Source: Nitrososphaeraceae archaeon
Lineage (GTDB): Archaea > Thermoproteota > Nitrososphaeria > Nitrososphaerales > Nitrososphaeraceae
Length of the DNA: 64,000 nt
NCBI GenBank assembly: GCA_031316115.1
Contig: JALDRC010000001.1
Coordinates: 514,626-578,625 of the forward strand
Direction of reading: 5' to 3'
Positions 57,077 through 64,000 of the stretch are shown piece after piece. Positions within the stretch are counted from its first letter, which is position 1, and each line of letters starts with the position of its first letter. The notes under the pieces are model-generated. The model ran no database searches, was not told where the DNA came from, and saw only the letters and a list, made by a program, of their open reading frames with translations. The translations under genes and the position numbers were made by a program.

Positions 57077-57628
57077 TTGAAAAAGACGATTGCGTTCGAT
57101 TTAGATTCTGTATTAGCAGATGTAATGGTAACATGGATAGAAGAATTTAATAAAAAATATGATTCGAAAATTACTAAAACCCACATTACTGTCTGGGATA
57201 TTCATAAAATTTTACCAATAACTGAAATTGAATCCTATTCGCTTTTTAGATATGTATGGAAATACAAATGGCAAAAAATTCCACCTACTACTGAAAATAT
57301 TCCAGATATTATAAGGAATCTTAAGGTTGAAAATAGAATATCTATAATTACTAGGAGGGAAAAAGAGACAATTCCATATGTATATGAATGGTTAAAAACC
57401 AATGAAATCGAATATGATGACATATTATTTATTTTTGACAATTTTAAAAAAAGTATGTATCCATTTCATATTTTAATAGATGATAACCCCAGTAATTTAA
57501 TAGATATTAAATCTCCGAAAATAGCAATATTATTTAATCAGCCATGGAACAAGAATTTTAATTGGCCAAGAAGAATAGACTCGTTGATAGATCTAAATAA
57601 AAATGATATTGCATTGAATGATATATAG
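57077..57628 (+). CDS. HAD-family 5'(3')-deoxyribonucleotidase-like phosphatase
   Basis: 183 aa, TTG start. HAD motif I TIAFDLDSVLADV (nucleophile D and acid D/S variant: DLDSV, with S where most have G), motif II around SIITRREKETIPYVYEWLKT, and motif IV ILIDDNPSNLID. The size and FDLDSVLADV start resemble the NT5C group that dephosphorylates deoxynucleotides; the substrate is not proven. Its stop is two bases from the stop of the convergent pseudo-PurF partner gene. Confidence 0.8.
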   Translation: MKKTIAFDLDSVLADVMVTWIEEFNKKYDSKITKTHITVWDIHKILPITEIESYSLFRYVWKYKWQKIPPTTENIPDIIRNLKVENRISIITRREKETIPYVYEWLKTNEIEYDDILFIFDNFKKSMYPFHILIDDNPSNLIDIKSPKIAILFNQPWNKNFNWPRRIDSLIDLNKNDIALNDI

Positions 57629-57630
57629 AA

Positions 57631-57966
57631 TTAAATTTCTAATTCAATAATGGCGCGGTTTATCAAAGAAGAAAATCCCTCAAATTTTTTAATTAATTCT
57701 ATCATCAACTCAAATGAATATTTTTCCCTATACCCTTCGTCAAATTTCATCAACACGTTACCCTTATTTGTTTGAATATGTAGTATAACAAGATAATAAT
57801 TACCAAATTTCTTGTCACAACGTTCTACATACTGCTCTAATCTAACTTCTTTTAAGTAGTAAGTGTCGTTGTATTTTGTATTAGAGATCAGTATTTCCGA
57901 TTTGATTGGAATTTTTTTTTTTATTCTTTCGATATCAAAATCTATAGAAATTTTTTTATTTTTCAT
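57631..57966 (-). CDS. Small protein coupled to the PurF-like gene, 111 aa
   Basis: The track ORF begins at 58086 inside the PurF-like gene; I place the start at ATG 57966 (MKNKKISIDFDIERIKKK), which overlaps that gene's stop by 11 bp. Predicted beta-rich then helical (YYLKEVRLEQYVERCDKKFG, NYYLVILHIQTNKGNVLMKF, FELMIELIKKFEGFSSLINR). No family recognised and no catalytic motif visible. The tight overlap implies that it is made together with, and may bind, the PurF-like protein. Confidence 0.65.
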   Translation of the reverse strand: MKNKKISIDFDIERIKKKIPIKSEILISNTKYNDTYYLKEVRLEQYVERCDKKFGNYYLVILHIQTNKGNVLMKFDEGYREKYSFELMIELIKKFEGFSSLINRAIIELEI

Positions 57967-59329
57967 AATCCAAAAATCGTATCCATTCAGGGAACCATAG
58001 TTTGTTTTCAGAAATTCCAATACCCTTTGCAAGTATTGAAGGAGAATTATAAAAAATTTTTTCACTCCCGATCTCTGGAGCAACATAGAAATTTAGCCTC
58101 TCTAAATTGGATATTTTCCCTATGTATTTATTCGCAAGAAGATCTCTATTTTGGGTATATAATCCCACTTGCCTTCCATCAATAGTGGGAACATAACATA
58201 CTATAACATATACTCTTTTTACTCCATTTTTCTTAAGATAATAGACCGTTTCTCTAACAGTACTTCCTGTTTGAATTGTACCTTGAATAGTAGCTATTTT
58301 TTTATTTTTGGTTAAATTTTCTATTATGAATTTTAGTGATTTTCCTGTTGTTAATAATTTATTCTTACTTTCTTGTTCAGAAAAATCAATCATATGATCA
58401 GAATCATCATATCTATCTTTAATGATACCTTCAGAAATTTCAAAATCAGATAAATCTTTTTGTAGTTTTAAACCCATTCCCAAAGCCATAGGTCTTGTAT
58501 AATCTGGCTCTGCATAAATACTATTTAGATCCATTTCAACAGGAACATAATCAGCTTGTACCCTTCCGATGTTCTTTCTTATTGAATATATACTCTTGTC
58601 CCCAAACATCGATGTAACATGTGATTCCCTAATAAATTCAAATGGATCTAATAAGATTTTTCGACCCTCCAAAGAGACAAGAGAGTTGATATAGCTTTTC
58701 CTATCCAATTTAATCAATTGCCCTGGTTGAATATTTAGGAATTTTAAATTAGGATAAGATATCCTAAGAGAGTTTTCTGAGGATATCATTACTATTTTAT
58801 CATTGGATGCCATAAAAAGTGGTTTAAATGCTGTGCTATTTCTGAAAACTATTAATTCATCTCTATTTTTAATTACTAAATTTCCTCTAAGATGTCTATC
58901 TAAAAATTCAGCAGCAAGTTCGCTATTTTTTCTATCATTAATTAATTTCATAAAGATATAATAGATTTGGTATAAAGGATCAAGTGATTTTGCTGATTCT
59001 ATGTATGGATGAGTATGTAATTTTTCAGTGTCAACCAAAAATCCATCAAGAGAAATATTAATTAAATTCATACTTGGAAAATGAGGAGATCTTTTGGAAA
59101 GATATCCCAGGCCACAGAATCCAGTTAAATTCTGTTTTTTAATAGTAGTAGCTAGAACATCATCTGGAGGAATAGCACCTTTATTTTCTATTACCTTATT
59201 TCCAATCATCATTTTCCAGTATGCTTTCCCTCTATGTTGTAACATCCTCATACCCGTTATCAGATATGAAAGTACTTTTTCTGGATTTTTGTTTTCACCA
59301 AAATCATATATTGCCACTATTCCTGCCAA
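57956..59329 (-). CDS. PurF-like protein lacking glutaminase and PRPP catalytic residues
   Basis: 457 aa with the overall plan of amidophosphoribosyltransferase: Ntn-type N-terminus, LQHRG-like MLQHRGKAYWKM, then a phosphoribosyltransferase domain with GIIKDRY. The catalytic Cys after Met is absent (MAGIVAIYDFG instead of MCGI), the HNG-type glutamine loop is replaced by LINISLDGFLVD, and the PRPP loop reads IQGTIQTGST where active enzymes have VDDSIVRGTT. Both active sites therefore appear dead. It is probably a paralogue used as a regulator or scaffold. A true PurF is expected elsewhere in the genome. Coupled to a small gene downstream. Confidence 0.82.
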   Translation of the reverse strand: MAGIVAIYDFGENKNPEKVLSYLITGMRMLQHRGKAYWKMMIGNKVIENKGAIPPDDVLATTIKKQNLTGFCGLGYLSKRSPHFPSMNLINISLDGFLVDTEKLHTHPYIESAKSLDPLYQIYYIFMKLINDRKNSELAAEFLDRHLRGNLVIKNRDELIVFRNSTAFKPLFMASNDKIVMISSENSLRISYPNLKFLNIQPGQLIKLDRKSYINSLVSLEGRKILLDPFEFIRESHVTSMFGDKSIYSIRKNIGRVQADYVPVEMDLNSIYAEPDYTRPMALGMGLKLQKDLSDFEISEGIIKDRYDDSDHMIDFSEQESKNKLLTTGKSLKFIIENLTKNKKIATIQGTIQTGSTVRETVYYLKKNGVKRVYVIVCYVPTIDGRQVGLYTQNRDLLANKYIGKISNLERLNFYVAPEIGSEKIFYNSPSILAKGIGISENKLWFPEWIRFLDYEK

Positions 59330-59501
59330 ATACTCTTACTAGGTAAGGATGAAAAGATATAAAAATTATTTAATTATACATCGGTTTGTTTTTTAAATAT
59401 TCCAAAAATTTTCACCCTATCCTATATCTTCTTAATACTTTGATACTCGTTCTCTTTAGCAAAATAAAAAAGTGGTTTGATACTTAGCTATATAGCATAA
59501 T

Positions 59502-60704
59502 ATGCTTATAGGAATAATCGGTAAAGCTAATGTAGGTAAGTCGACCTTTTTTAATGCAGCAACTGATCAGGCTGTTCCTTCGGCAAATTATCCTTTTACT
59601 ACTGTTCAACCAAATATTGGTATAAGTTATGTACGAAAAAAATGTGTGTGTAGAGAACTGGGAGTTCAAGATAACCCGATACATTCAATGTGTATTGATG
59701 GAAATAGATTTATTCCAATTAAATTGATAGATGTTGCAGGACTAGTTCCAGGTGCACACCTTGGCAAGGGATTAGGTAACAAATTTCTTGATGATGCAAG
59801 ACAGGCTGATGCGCTAATTCATATAGTGGATATTTCCGGCAGTACTGATCCAGAAGGCCATATAGTTTCCCAGTCAACAGGGGATCCGCTATTTGATATA
59901 AAATTTGTAGAGGATGAATTTGATCGATGGTTGCTATCAATTGTAAATAGGGATTGGAGTAAAATCTCAAAGGACATATCAAACCAAAAAATAAGAATAG
60001 AGCAAATTTTAGCTAAAAGATTGAGCGGATTAGCTATTCCTTTTGATATTGTTTCAAAATCTCTAATTGAATTAAATATAAAAAATAAAAAGCCAGAAGA
60101 ATGGACTCAGGAAGAAATCTTTAATTTCGTTAAATTAATTAGAAAAAAATCTAAACCTTTGATTATAGTTGCGAACAAAATAGATCTTCAATCATCTAAA
60201 AAAAATTTAAAAGAAATTCAAAATTCAACTAGTCATATAATCATTCCCTGTGCATCTGAGGCAGAACTTGTGTTAAGAAAAGGTATGAAAACTGATTTAT
60301 GGTACTATTTACCAGGTGATAATGACTTTACACTCAGAAAACATAACTTTACTGAACAACAACAAAAAGCTATACTATTGATCAAGAATATATTAAATGA
60401 TTATGGATCCACAGGAGTACAAAATGCAATCAATACCATATGCTTTGAGTTAATGAAATTGATAGTAGTATATCCTGTAGAAGATGAGATCAAACTATCA
60501 GATAAAAATGGAAACATATTACCTAATTCCTTACTTCTCCCGATAGGATCTACTGCCAGAGACCTTGCCGAGCAGATACATGCAGATTTAGCAAAAGGAT
60601 TTATGTTTGCGATAGATGTTAGAACAAAACAAAGAATTGGAGCAGATTATATCTTAAAGGATAATGACATAATCAAAATAATCTCCACAACTGCTAGGGG
60701 TTAA
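59502..60704 (+). CDS. Obg/YchF-class GTPase with C-terminal TGS domain
   Basis: 400 aa. G1 [20 protein letters not shown], switch region [14 protein letters not shown]3 [20 protein letters not shown]4 IVANKID. The C-terminus IYPVEDE-like [11 protein letters not shown] followed by [20 protein letters not shown] is a TGS domain. This is the archaeal YchF-like translation-associated GTPase. Starts the plus-strand run with kae1, 3 bp apart. Confidence 0.9.
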   Translation: MLIGIIGKANVGKSTFFNAATDQAVPSANYPFTTVQPNIGISYVRKKCVCRELGVQDNPIHSMCIDGNRFIPIKLIDVAGLVPGAHLGKGLGNKFLDDARQADALIHIVDISGSTDPEGHIVSQSTGDPLFDIKFVEDEFDRWLLSIVNRDWSKISKDISNQKIRIEQILAKRLSGLAIPFDIVSKSLIELNIKNKKPEEWTQEEIFNFVKLIRKKSKPLIIVANKIDLQSSKKNLKEIQNSTSHIIIPCASEAELVLRKGMKTDLWYYLPGDNDFTLRKHNFTEQQQKAILLIKNILNDYGSTGVQNAINTICFELMKLIVVYPVEDEIKLSDKNGNILPNSLLLPIGSTARDLAEQIHADLAKGFMFAIDVRTKQRIGADYILKDNDIIKIISTTARG

Positions 60705-60707
60705 TTT

Positions 60708-61745
60708 ATGAATGAAGTAACCAAAATTTCTGAAACAATGTTTGGATTAGGAATAGAGAGTACAGCACACACTTTCAGTTGTTCTATCATGGAATACGAC
60801 ATTGTGAAAAGAAATGGAAAAATAATTTCAGAAGAAAGAAGCATATACAAGGCACCTTCAGGCTCTGGTATTCATCCAAGAGAGGCATCAAGACATCACA
60901 TGGATAAATCTCCGGAGATTTTGAAACAGTGTCTAAAATCAGCGAATTTATTGCCTACAAAATTAGATATTATTTCATATTCAGCTGGTCCTGGATTGGG
61001 TCCATGTCTAAGAGTAGGAGCAGTGATAGCAAGAGCACTTTCATCCTTTTATTGTAAACCATTGATTCCTGTCAATCATGCACTTGGCCATGTTGAATTA
61101 GGAATGATGTTAACTGGATGCAACGACCCTCTAGTTTTACTGGTGTCTGGAGGGCACACAATGATTCTAGCTTTTGCAAATAAACGATGGAGAGTATTTG
61201 GAGAAACTCTAGATCTTACAATAGGTCAATTATTAGATCAATTCGGTAGATATATATCTCTTTCTTCACCATGCGGTAACAAAATTGAGGAATTTGCAAC
61301 AAATTCATCACATGATTACATTCCGTTACCATATATTGTTAAAGGTAATGACGTTTCTTTTTCTGGTCTTTTGACAGCAGCCAAATCAAATATTAAAAAA
61401 GGATGCGACATACAAAATCTATGCTTTTCAATACAAGAGACTTCCTTTGCCATGTTGACTGAGGTTGTTGAAAGAGCATTATCATTTACCCAAAAAAAAG
61501 AAGTTCTGATTGTTGGAGGGGTGTCAGCCAATACACGTCTACAAGACATGTTAACACAAGCAGCTGAGAGACAAGATGCAAAACTTTATTCTTGTCCATT
61601 AAATTATTCTGGCGATAACGGCTCTCAAATAGCCTGGACTGCCCTATGTGATTATCAATCTAATCACAGGAATATTGAAATTGAAAATTCATTTATAAAT
61701 CAATCATGGAGATTGGATTCAGTAGATGTGAATTGGAGATTTTAA
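60708..61745 (+). CDS. kae1: KEOPS subunit Kae1 (tRNA t6A synthesis)
   Basis: 345 aa ASKHA-fold protein that transfers threonylcarbamoyl to A37 of ANN-decoding tRNAs. GLGIESTAHTFSCSI start, metal-site motif HPREASRHHMD, VNHALGHVELGMM, LLVSGGHTMIL, GETLDLTIGQLLDQFGR and VGGVSANTRLQDMLTQAAE are all present. Separate from Bud32, whereas many euryarchaea have a Kae1-Bud32 fusion. Confidence 0.95.
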   Translation: MNEVTKISETMFGLGIESTAHTFSCSIMEYDIVKRNGKIISEERSIYKAPSGSGIHPREASRHHMDKSPEILKQCLKSANLLPTKLDIISYSAGPGLGPCLRVGAVIARALSSFYCKPLIPVNHALGHVELGMMLTGCNDPLVLLVSGGHTMILAFANKRWRVFGETLDLTIGQLLDQFGRYISLSSPCGNKIEEFATNSSHDYIPLPYIVKGNDVSFSGLLTAAKSNIKKGCDIQNLCFSIQETSFAMLTEVVERALSFTQKKEVLIVGGVSANTRLQDMLTQAAERQDAKLYSCPLNYSGDNGSQIAWTALCDYQSNHRNIEIENSFINQSWRLDSVDVNWRF

Positions 61746-61795
61746 GTTTATAAAAAATAATTTCTAATGAGAATATTTTAATTGGAAATGCATTA

Positions 61796-62128
61796 TCAAT
61801 CATGATCGATATTGGATCTAACTCTGTCGATCTCTTTTACCCATTTTGAATTACTAAAAACCCCGAATTTATATACCTTATTTTGACTAGTAGTTATTAC
61901 AAGTTTTTTTATTAGGAAACCTTCAGCTTTACAGTTAGAAATATGATCTAAGTTTATGTCTAACAGTAATTCTCCAGGTTTTTTTGATAGAGTAGCAAGC
62001 GTGCCTTCTGTTTTTTCAAAAATAATTCTTTGATTAGTAAGGGTAAGTATACCATTTTTAAATTTGTCTTCTGCACAATCTTCTTGTAATACTAATTTCT
62101 CTCCTTTGCGAGGTTCTACTGAGCTCAC
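61796..62128 (-). CDS. GRAM/PH-like domain protein, 110 aa
   Basis: GTG start. The sequence GILTLTNQRIIFEKTEGTLA followed by LLLDINLDHISNCKAEG and KLVITTSQNKVYKFGVFSNS has the strand pattern of short GRAM/bacterial-PH domains (the 'LTNxRIIF' motif). No membrane segment. Such proteins may bind lipids or ligands; the function is unknown. It lies on the opposite strand between kae1 and bud32, with only 17 bp to the bud32 ATG. Confidence 0.7.
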   Translation of the reverse strand: MSSVEPRKGEKLVLQEDCAEDKFKNGILTLTNQRIIFEKTEGTLATLSKKPGELLLDINLDHISNCKAEGFLIKKLVITTSQNKVYKFGVFSNSKWVKEIDRVRSNIDHD

Positions 62129-62145
62129 ATTTTTATAATATTTTC

Positions 62146-62766
62146 ATGGGTATATTACTATTGCAGGTAAAACTTATTAAAAAAGGTGCAGAAGCAGACA
62201 TCTATTTAATTCCCTGGCATGGGAAAGATGCGATTTCGAAGATAAGAAAAGTAAAAAGTTATCGTAACAGATATCTAGATGATAACATCAGAAAGAAGAG
62301 AACCATTCATGAAGCTAATATGTTAAGTAATGTCAAAAAATTTGGTATAACTACACCTTTTTTGTATTTTATGGATCCTGTGCAAGCAGAAATAATAATG
62401 GAATACATTCAAGGAACTAATGTGAAAGATGTATTGTCAGATAGTATAGCATTCAAGATAGGAAGATATGTGGCTATATTACATGACAATAATGTTATAC
62501 ATGGCGATTTGACCACTTCAAATTTTATAATAAAAGATAATTCCTTATTTCTTATAGATTTTGGATTGTCTTTCTTTTCTGAAAGGATAGAAGATAAGGC
62601 AGTGGATCTTAGGTTATTCAAAGAAGTCTTAAGCAGCGCACATATAGATTTATTTAAAGAAGCATATGAGAGTTTTATAACAGGATATTCAAGTAGCACA
62701 AAAAATAATATCAATAAAATTTTGAGAGTAGTGGGAGAAATAGAGAAAAGAGGTAGATATTCCTAA
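62146..62766 (+). CDS. bud32: KEOPS kinase/ATPase Bud32
   Basis: 206 aa minimal RIO-like kinase. KKGAEADIYLIPWHGKDAIS (ATP region), RYLDDNIRKKRTIHEANMLS, MEYIQGTNVKDVL, the catalytic loop VIHGDLTTSNFII and LIDFGLSFFSERIEDKAVDL are hallmarks. It regulates Kae1. The first five codons may not be used: TATA-like TTTATAATA lies about 26 bp upstream of TTG 62161 (then MQVKLIKKGAEA), which would give a leaderless message and the usual N-terminus. Confidence 0.93.
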   Translation: MGILLLQVKLIKKGAEADIYLIPWHGKDAISKIRKVKSYRNRYLDDNIRKKRTIHEANMLSNVKKFGITTPFLYFMDPVQAEIIMEYIQGTNVKDVLSDSIAFKIGRYVAILHDNNVIHGDLTTSNFIIKDNSLFLIDFGLSFFSERIEDKAVDLRLFKEVLSSAHIDLFKEAYESFITGYSSSTKNNINKILRVVGEIEKRGRYS

Positions 62767-62841
62767 ATTGCAAATACAAAATTACTAATTAATTATAATA
62801 TTAGTTATCATAGTTTCATATTATATTTGTAGAAATATTTT

Positions 62842-62851
62842 TATTATATAA
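62842..62851 (+). promoter_or_regulatory. TATA box of the RdgB/HAM1 gene (leaderless)
   Basis: TTATATAAAT centred about 24 bp before ATG 62870; no Shine-Dalgarno sequence. Spacing fits a transcript that starts at or next to the start codon. Confidence 0.45.
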
Positions 62852-62869
62852 ATTTTTCATAAAATGTAA

Positions 62870-63433
62870 ATGTGTTCATTATTTTTTGTTAGTAGTAATT
62901 ATAATAAATTTTTGGAAATAAAATCGATTATGAAGAATAGACTGTCATCAACTAAATTAAAATTTTATAGAGTTGCACTTCCAGAAATACAGTCCAATAA
63001 TATCGAATTAATTTCTATTGAAAAGTCAAAATCAGCATATAGTATTTCTAAGGCTCCAGTTTTAATAGAAGATGACGGACTATTTATCAAATCATTAAAT
63101 GGTTTTCCTGGACCATATTCTTCTTTTATATATGATACTATTGGAAACAATGGAGTTTTAAAATTAATGAAAGGTATAAAAGACCGAAAAGCCTGGTTTA
63201 AATCTATATTTGTCTATAATGATGGCACAATGATAAAACTTTTCTATGGAGAAATTAACGGGAAGATTTCTAGTAGAATGTCCGATGGTGGTTGGGGATT
63301 CGATCCTATTTTTATTCCAGAGAAATCAAGGATGTCAATGGGAAAATTACATAAAAAAGCAGAAAAAAACAAATACTCTCACAGAGGTATAGCCTTAGAA
63401 AAATTCATAGATTGGTATAATAACATACGATAA
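62870..63433 (+). CDS. RdgB/HAM1 non-canonical purine NTP pyrophosphatase
   Basis: 187 aa. Removes ITP, XTP and their deoxy forms from the nucleotide pool. LFFVSSNYNKFLEIKSIMKN (SSNxxK motif), the catalytic region VLIEDDGLFIKSLNGFPGPY, GGWGFDPIFIPEKSRMSMGK and SHRGIALEKFIDWY are diagnostic. Often linked with KEOPS genes in archaea, as here. Confidence 0.93.
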   Translation: MCSLFFVSSNYNKFLEIKSIMKNRLSSTKLKFYRVALPEIQSNNIELISIEKSKSAYSISKAPVLIEDDGLFIKSLNGFPGPYSSFIYDTIGNNGVLKLMKGIKDRKAWFKSIFVYNDGTMIKLFYGEINGKISSRMSDGGWGFDPIFIPEKSRMSMGKLHKKAEKNKYSHRGIALEKFIDWYNNIR

Positions 63434-63688
63434 TGTATTGATTCGTTACTGTTATACGGTTATTGTAAAACTTATTTAGAATCATAAATTGAATTATTTT
63501 GCGGTCACGCTAATTTTCACAAACACAAAGCTTTGATAAAATCATCTTAGTATTTGTATAATTTATTTTTTTTAGACAAATGAAATAAACATTATGAAAA
63601 GAACTTTATATTTAAAATTTGAGTAAGATAATCTTCTATTTAATAGTATCATACCTGTTATATTAATTAGAAACTCTATAAATAAAAG

Positions 63689-63982
63689 ATGAAAAATCGG
63701 AGCAGATATGAAGTTATCGCAGCTATATTATCATCTTGTTTAAGAATGGAAACACGTACCAAAATAATGTACAAAGCTATGCTAAGTAATGATCAATGTA
63801 AGCTTTATATCCAATTTCTATTAAAATGTGGTTTAATCCGAGAAGTAATAAATAGTGAAAAAAGATATTATACAGTCACGGAAAGTGGAAATAAATTTCT
63901 AGCAAATTTTGAAAAATTAAAACAGATGCTTCCTAGCATATTGGAAGGAGATATGGAAGATCAATTTCATTTAACTGTTTGA
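63689..63982 (+). CDS. Small winged-helix transcriptional regulator
   Basis: 97 aa. RSRYEVIAAILSSCLRMETR, TKIMYKAMLSNDQCKLYIQF, LLKCGLIREVINSEKRYYTV and TESGNKFLANFEKLKQML fit the archaeal HTH_45/Sso10a-like winged-helix family, with a short C-terminal helix that may dimerise. Abundant in Nitrososphaera relatives. Target genes cannot be inferred. It stands alone after a 255-bp gap. Confidence 0.82.
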   Translation: MKNRSRYEVIAAILSSCLRMETRTKIMYKAMLSNDQCKLYIQFLLKCGLIREVINSEKRYYTVTESGNKFLANFEKLKQMLPSILEGDMEDQFHLTV

Positions 63983-64000
63983 ACAACAAATGATGAGGAT

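Noticed and set aside
1-64000. CRISPR arrays, rRNA genes, toxin-antitoxin or defence operons
   Set aside because: No regularly spaced repeats, rRNA-like sequence or recognisable defence genes were seen.

Overview
The window is a low-GC (AT-rich) archaeal chromosome segment that looks like an ammonia-oxidising thaumarchaeote (Nitrososphaeria, probably a Nitrosocosmicus/Nitrososphaera-like soil lineage). The evidence is an unsplit RNA polymerase A gene next to an unsplit B gene, a biotin-dependent acetyl-CoA/propionyl-CoA carboxylase of the type used in the 3-hydroxypropionate/4-hydroxybutyrate cycle, an ESCRT-III-like CdvB, KEOPS genes, archaeal Cbf5 and Taw1, an intron in tRNA-His, and several apparently leaderless genes. 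Species-level placement is inference.

Layout. 1-8 kb: the 3' part of pyrB, then a minus-strand block with a class II ribonucleotide reductase (nrdJ). It is preceded by an unusual HTH + ATP-cone + degenerate NrdD-like protein that I propose is a nucleotide-sensing regulator. A CdvB paralogue and a thiolase/DUF35 pair follow. 8-25 kb: a gene-poor accessory region. It holds two tiny ORFs, almost 5 kb of apparent non-coding DNA, one very large secreted three-module multicopper oxidase (1772 aa), decayed ORFs, an IS5/IS903-type element with a decayed IS6-type element nested inside it, and a tyrosine-integrase pseudogene abutting tRNA-Ser(GGA). This is best read as the eroded remains of elements integrated at the tRNA gene.

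25-32 kb: minus-strand ribosomal/secretion cluster in the order rpl18-rps5-rpl30-rpl15-secY-adkA-DUF106-cmk-cbf5. 32-38 kb: mdh-larB faces larC-larE-nifS-like-peroxiredoxin; this is a nickel-pincer cofactor (NPN) pathway without a visible LarA. 38-41.5 kb: accD-accC-accB carboxylase operon. 41.6-44.6 kb: a tightly overlapping operon of an unknown 378-aa protein, replication factor C large subunit, a zinc protein and a short helical protein. 45-54.5 kb: rpoH-rpoB-rpoA-rpl30e-nusA-rps12-rps7.

54.7-64 kb: tRNA-His with intron, a NIF3-family protein, Taw1, a HAD nucleotidase-like protein, a catalytically dead PurF-like protein with a coupled small partner, YchF-type GTPase, kae1 and bud32 (KEOPS) separated by a GRAM-like gene, RdgB/HAM1 and a winged-helix protein. 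The core regions are ordinary informational and metabolic genes. The most unusual items are the nrd-linked HTH/ATP-cone/NrdD-like protein with palindromes in both promoters, the pseudo-PurF pair, the giant oxidase and the nested-IS/integrase graveyard.
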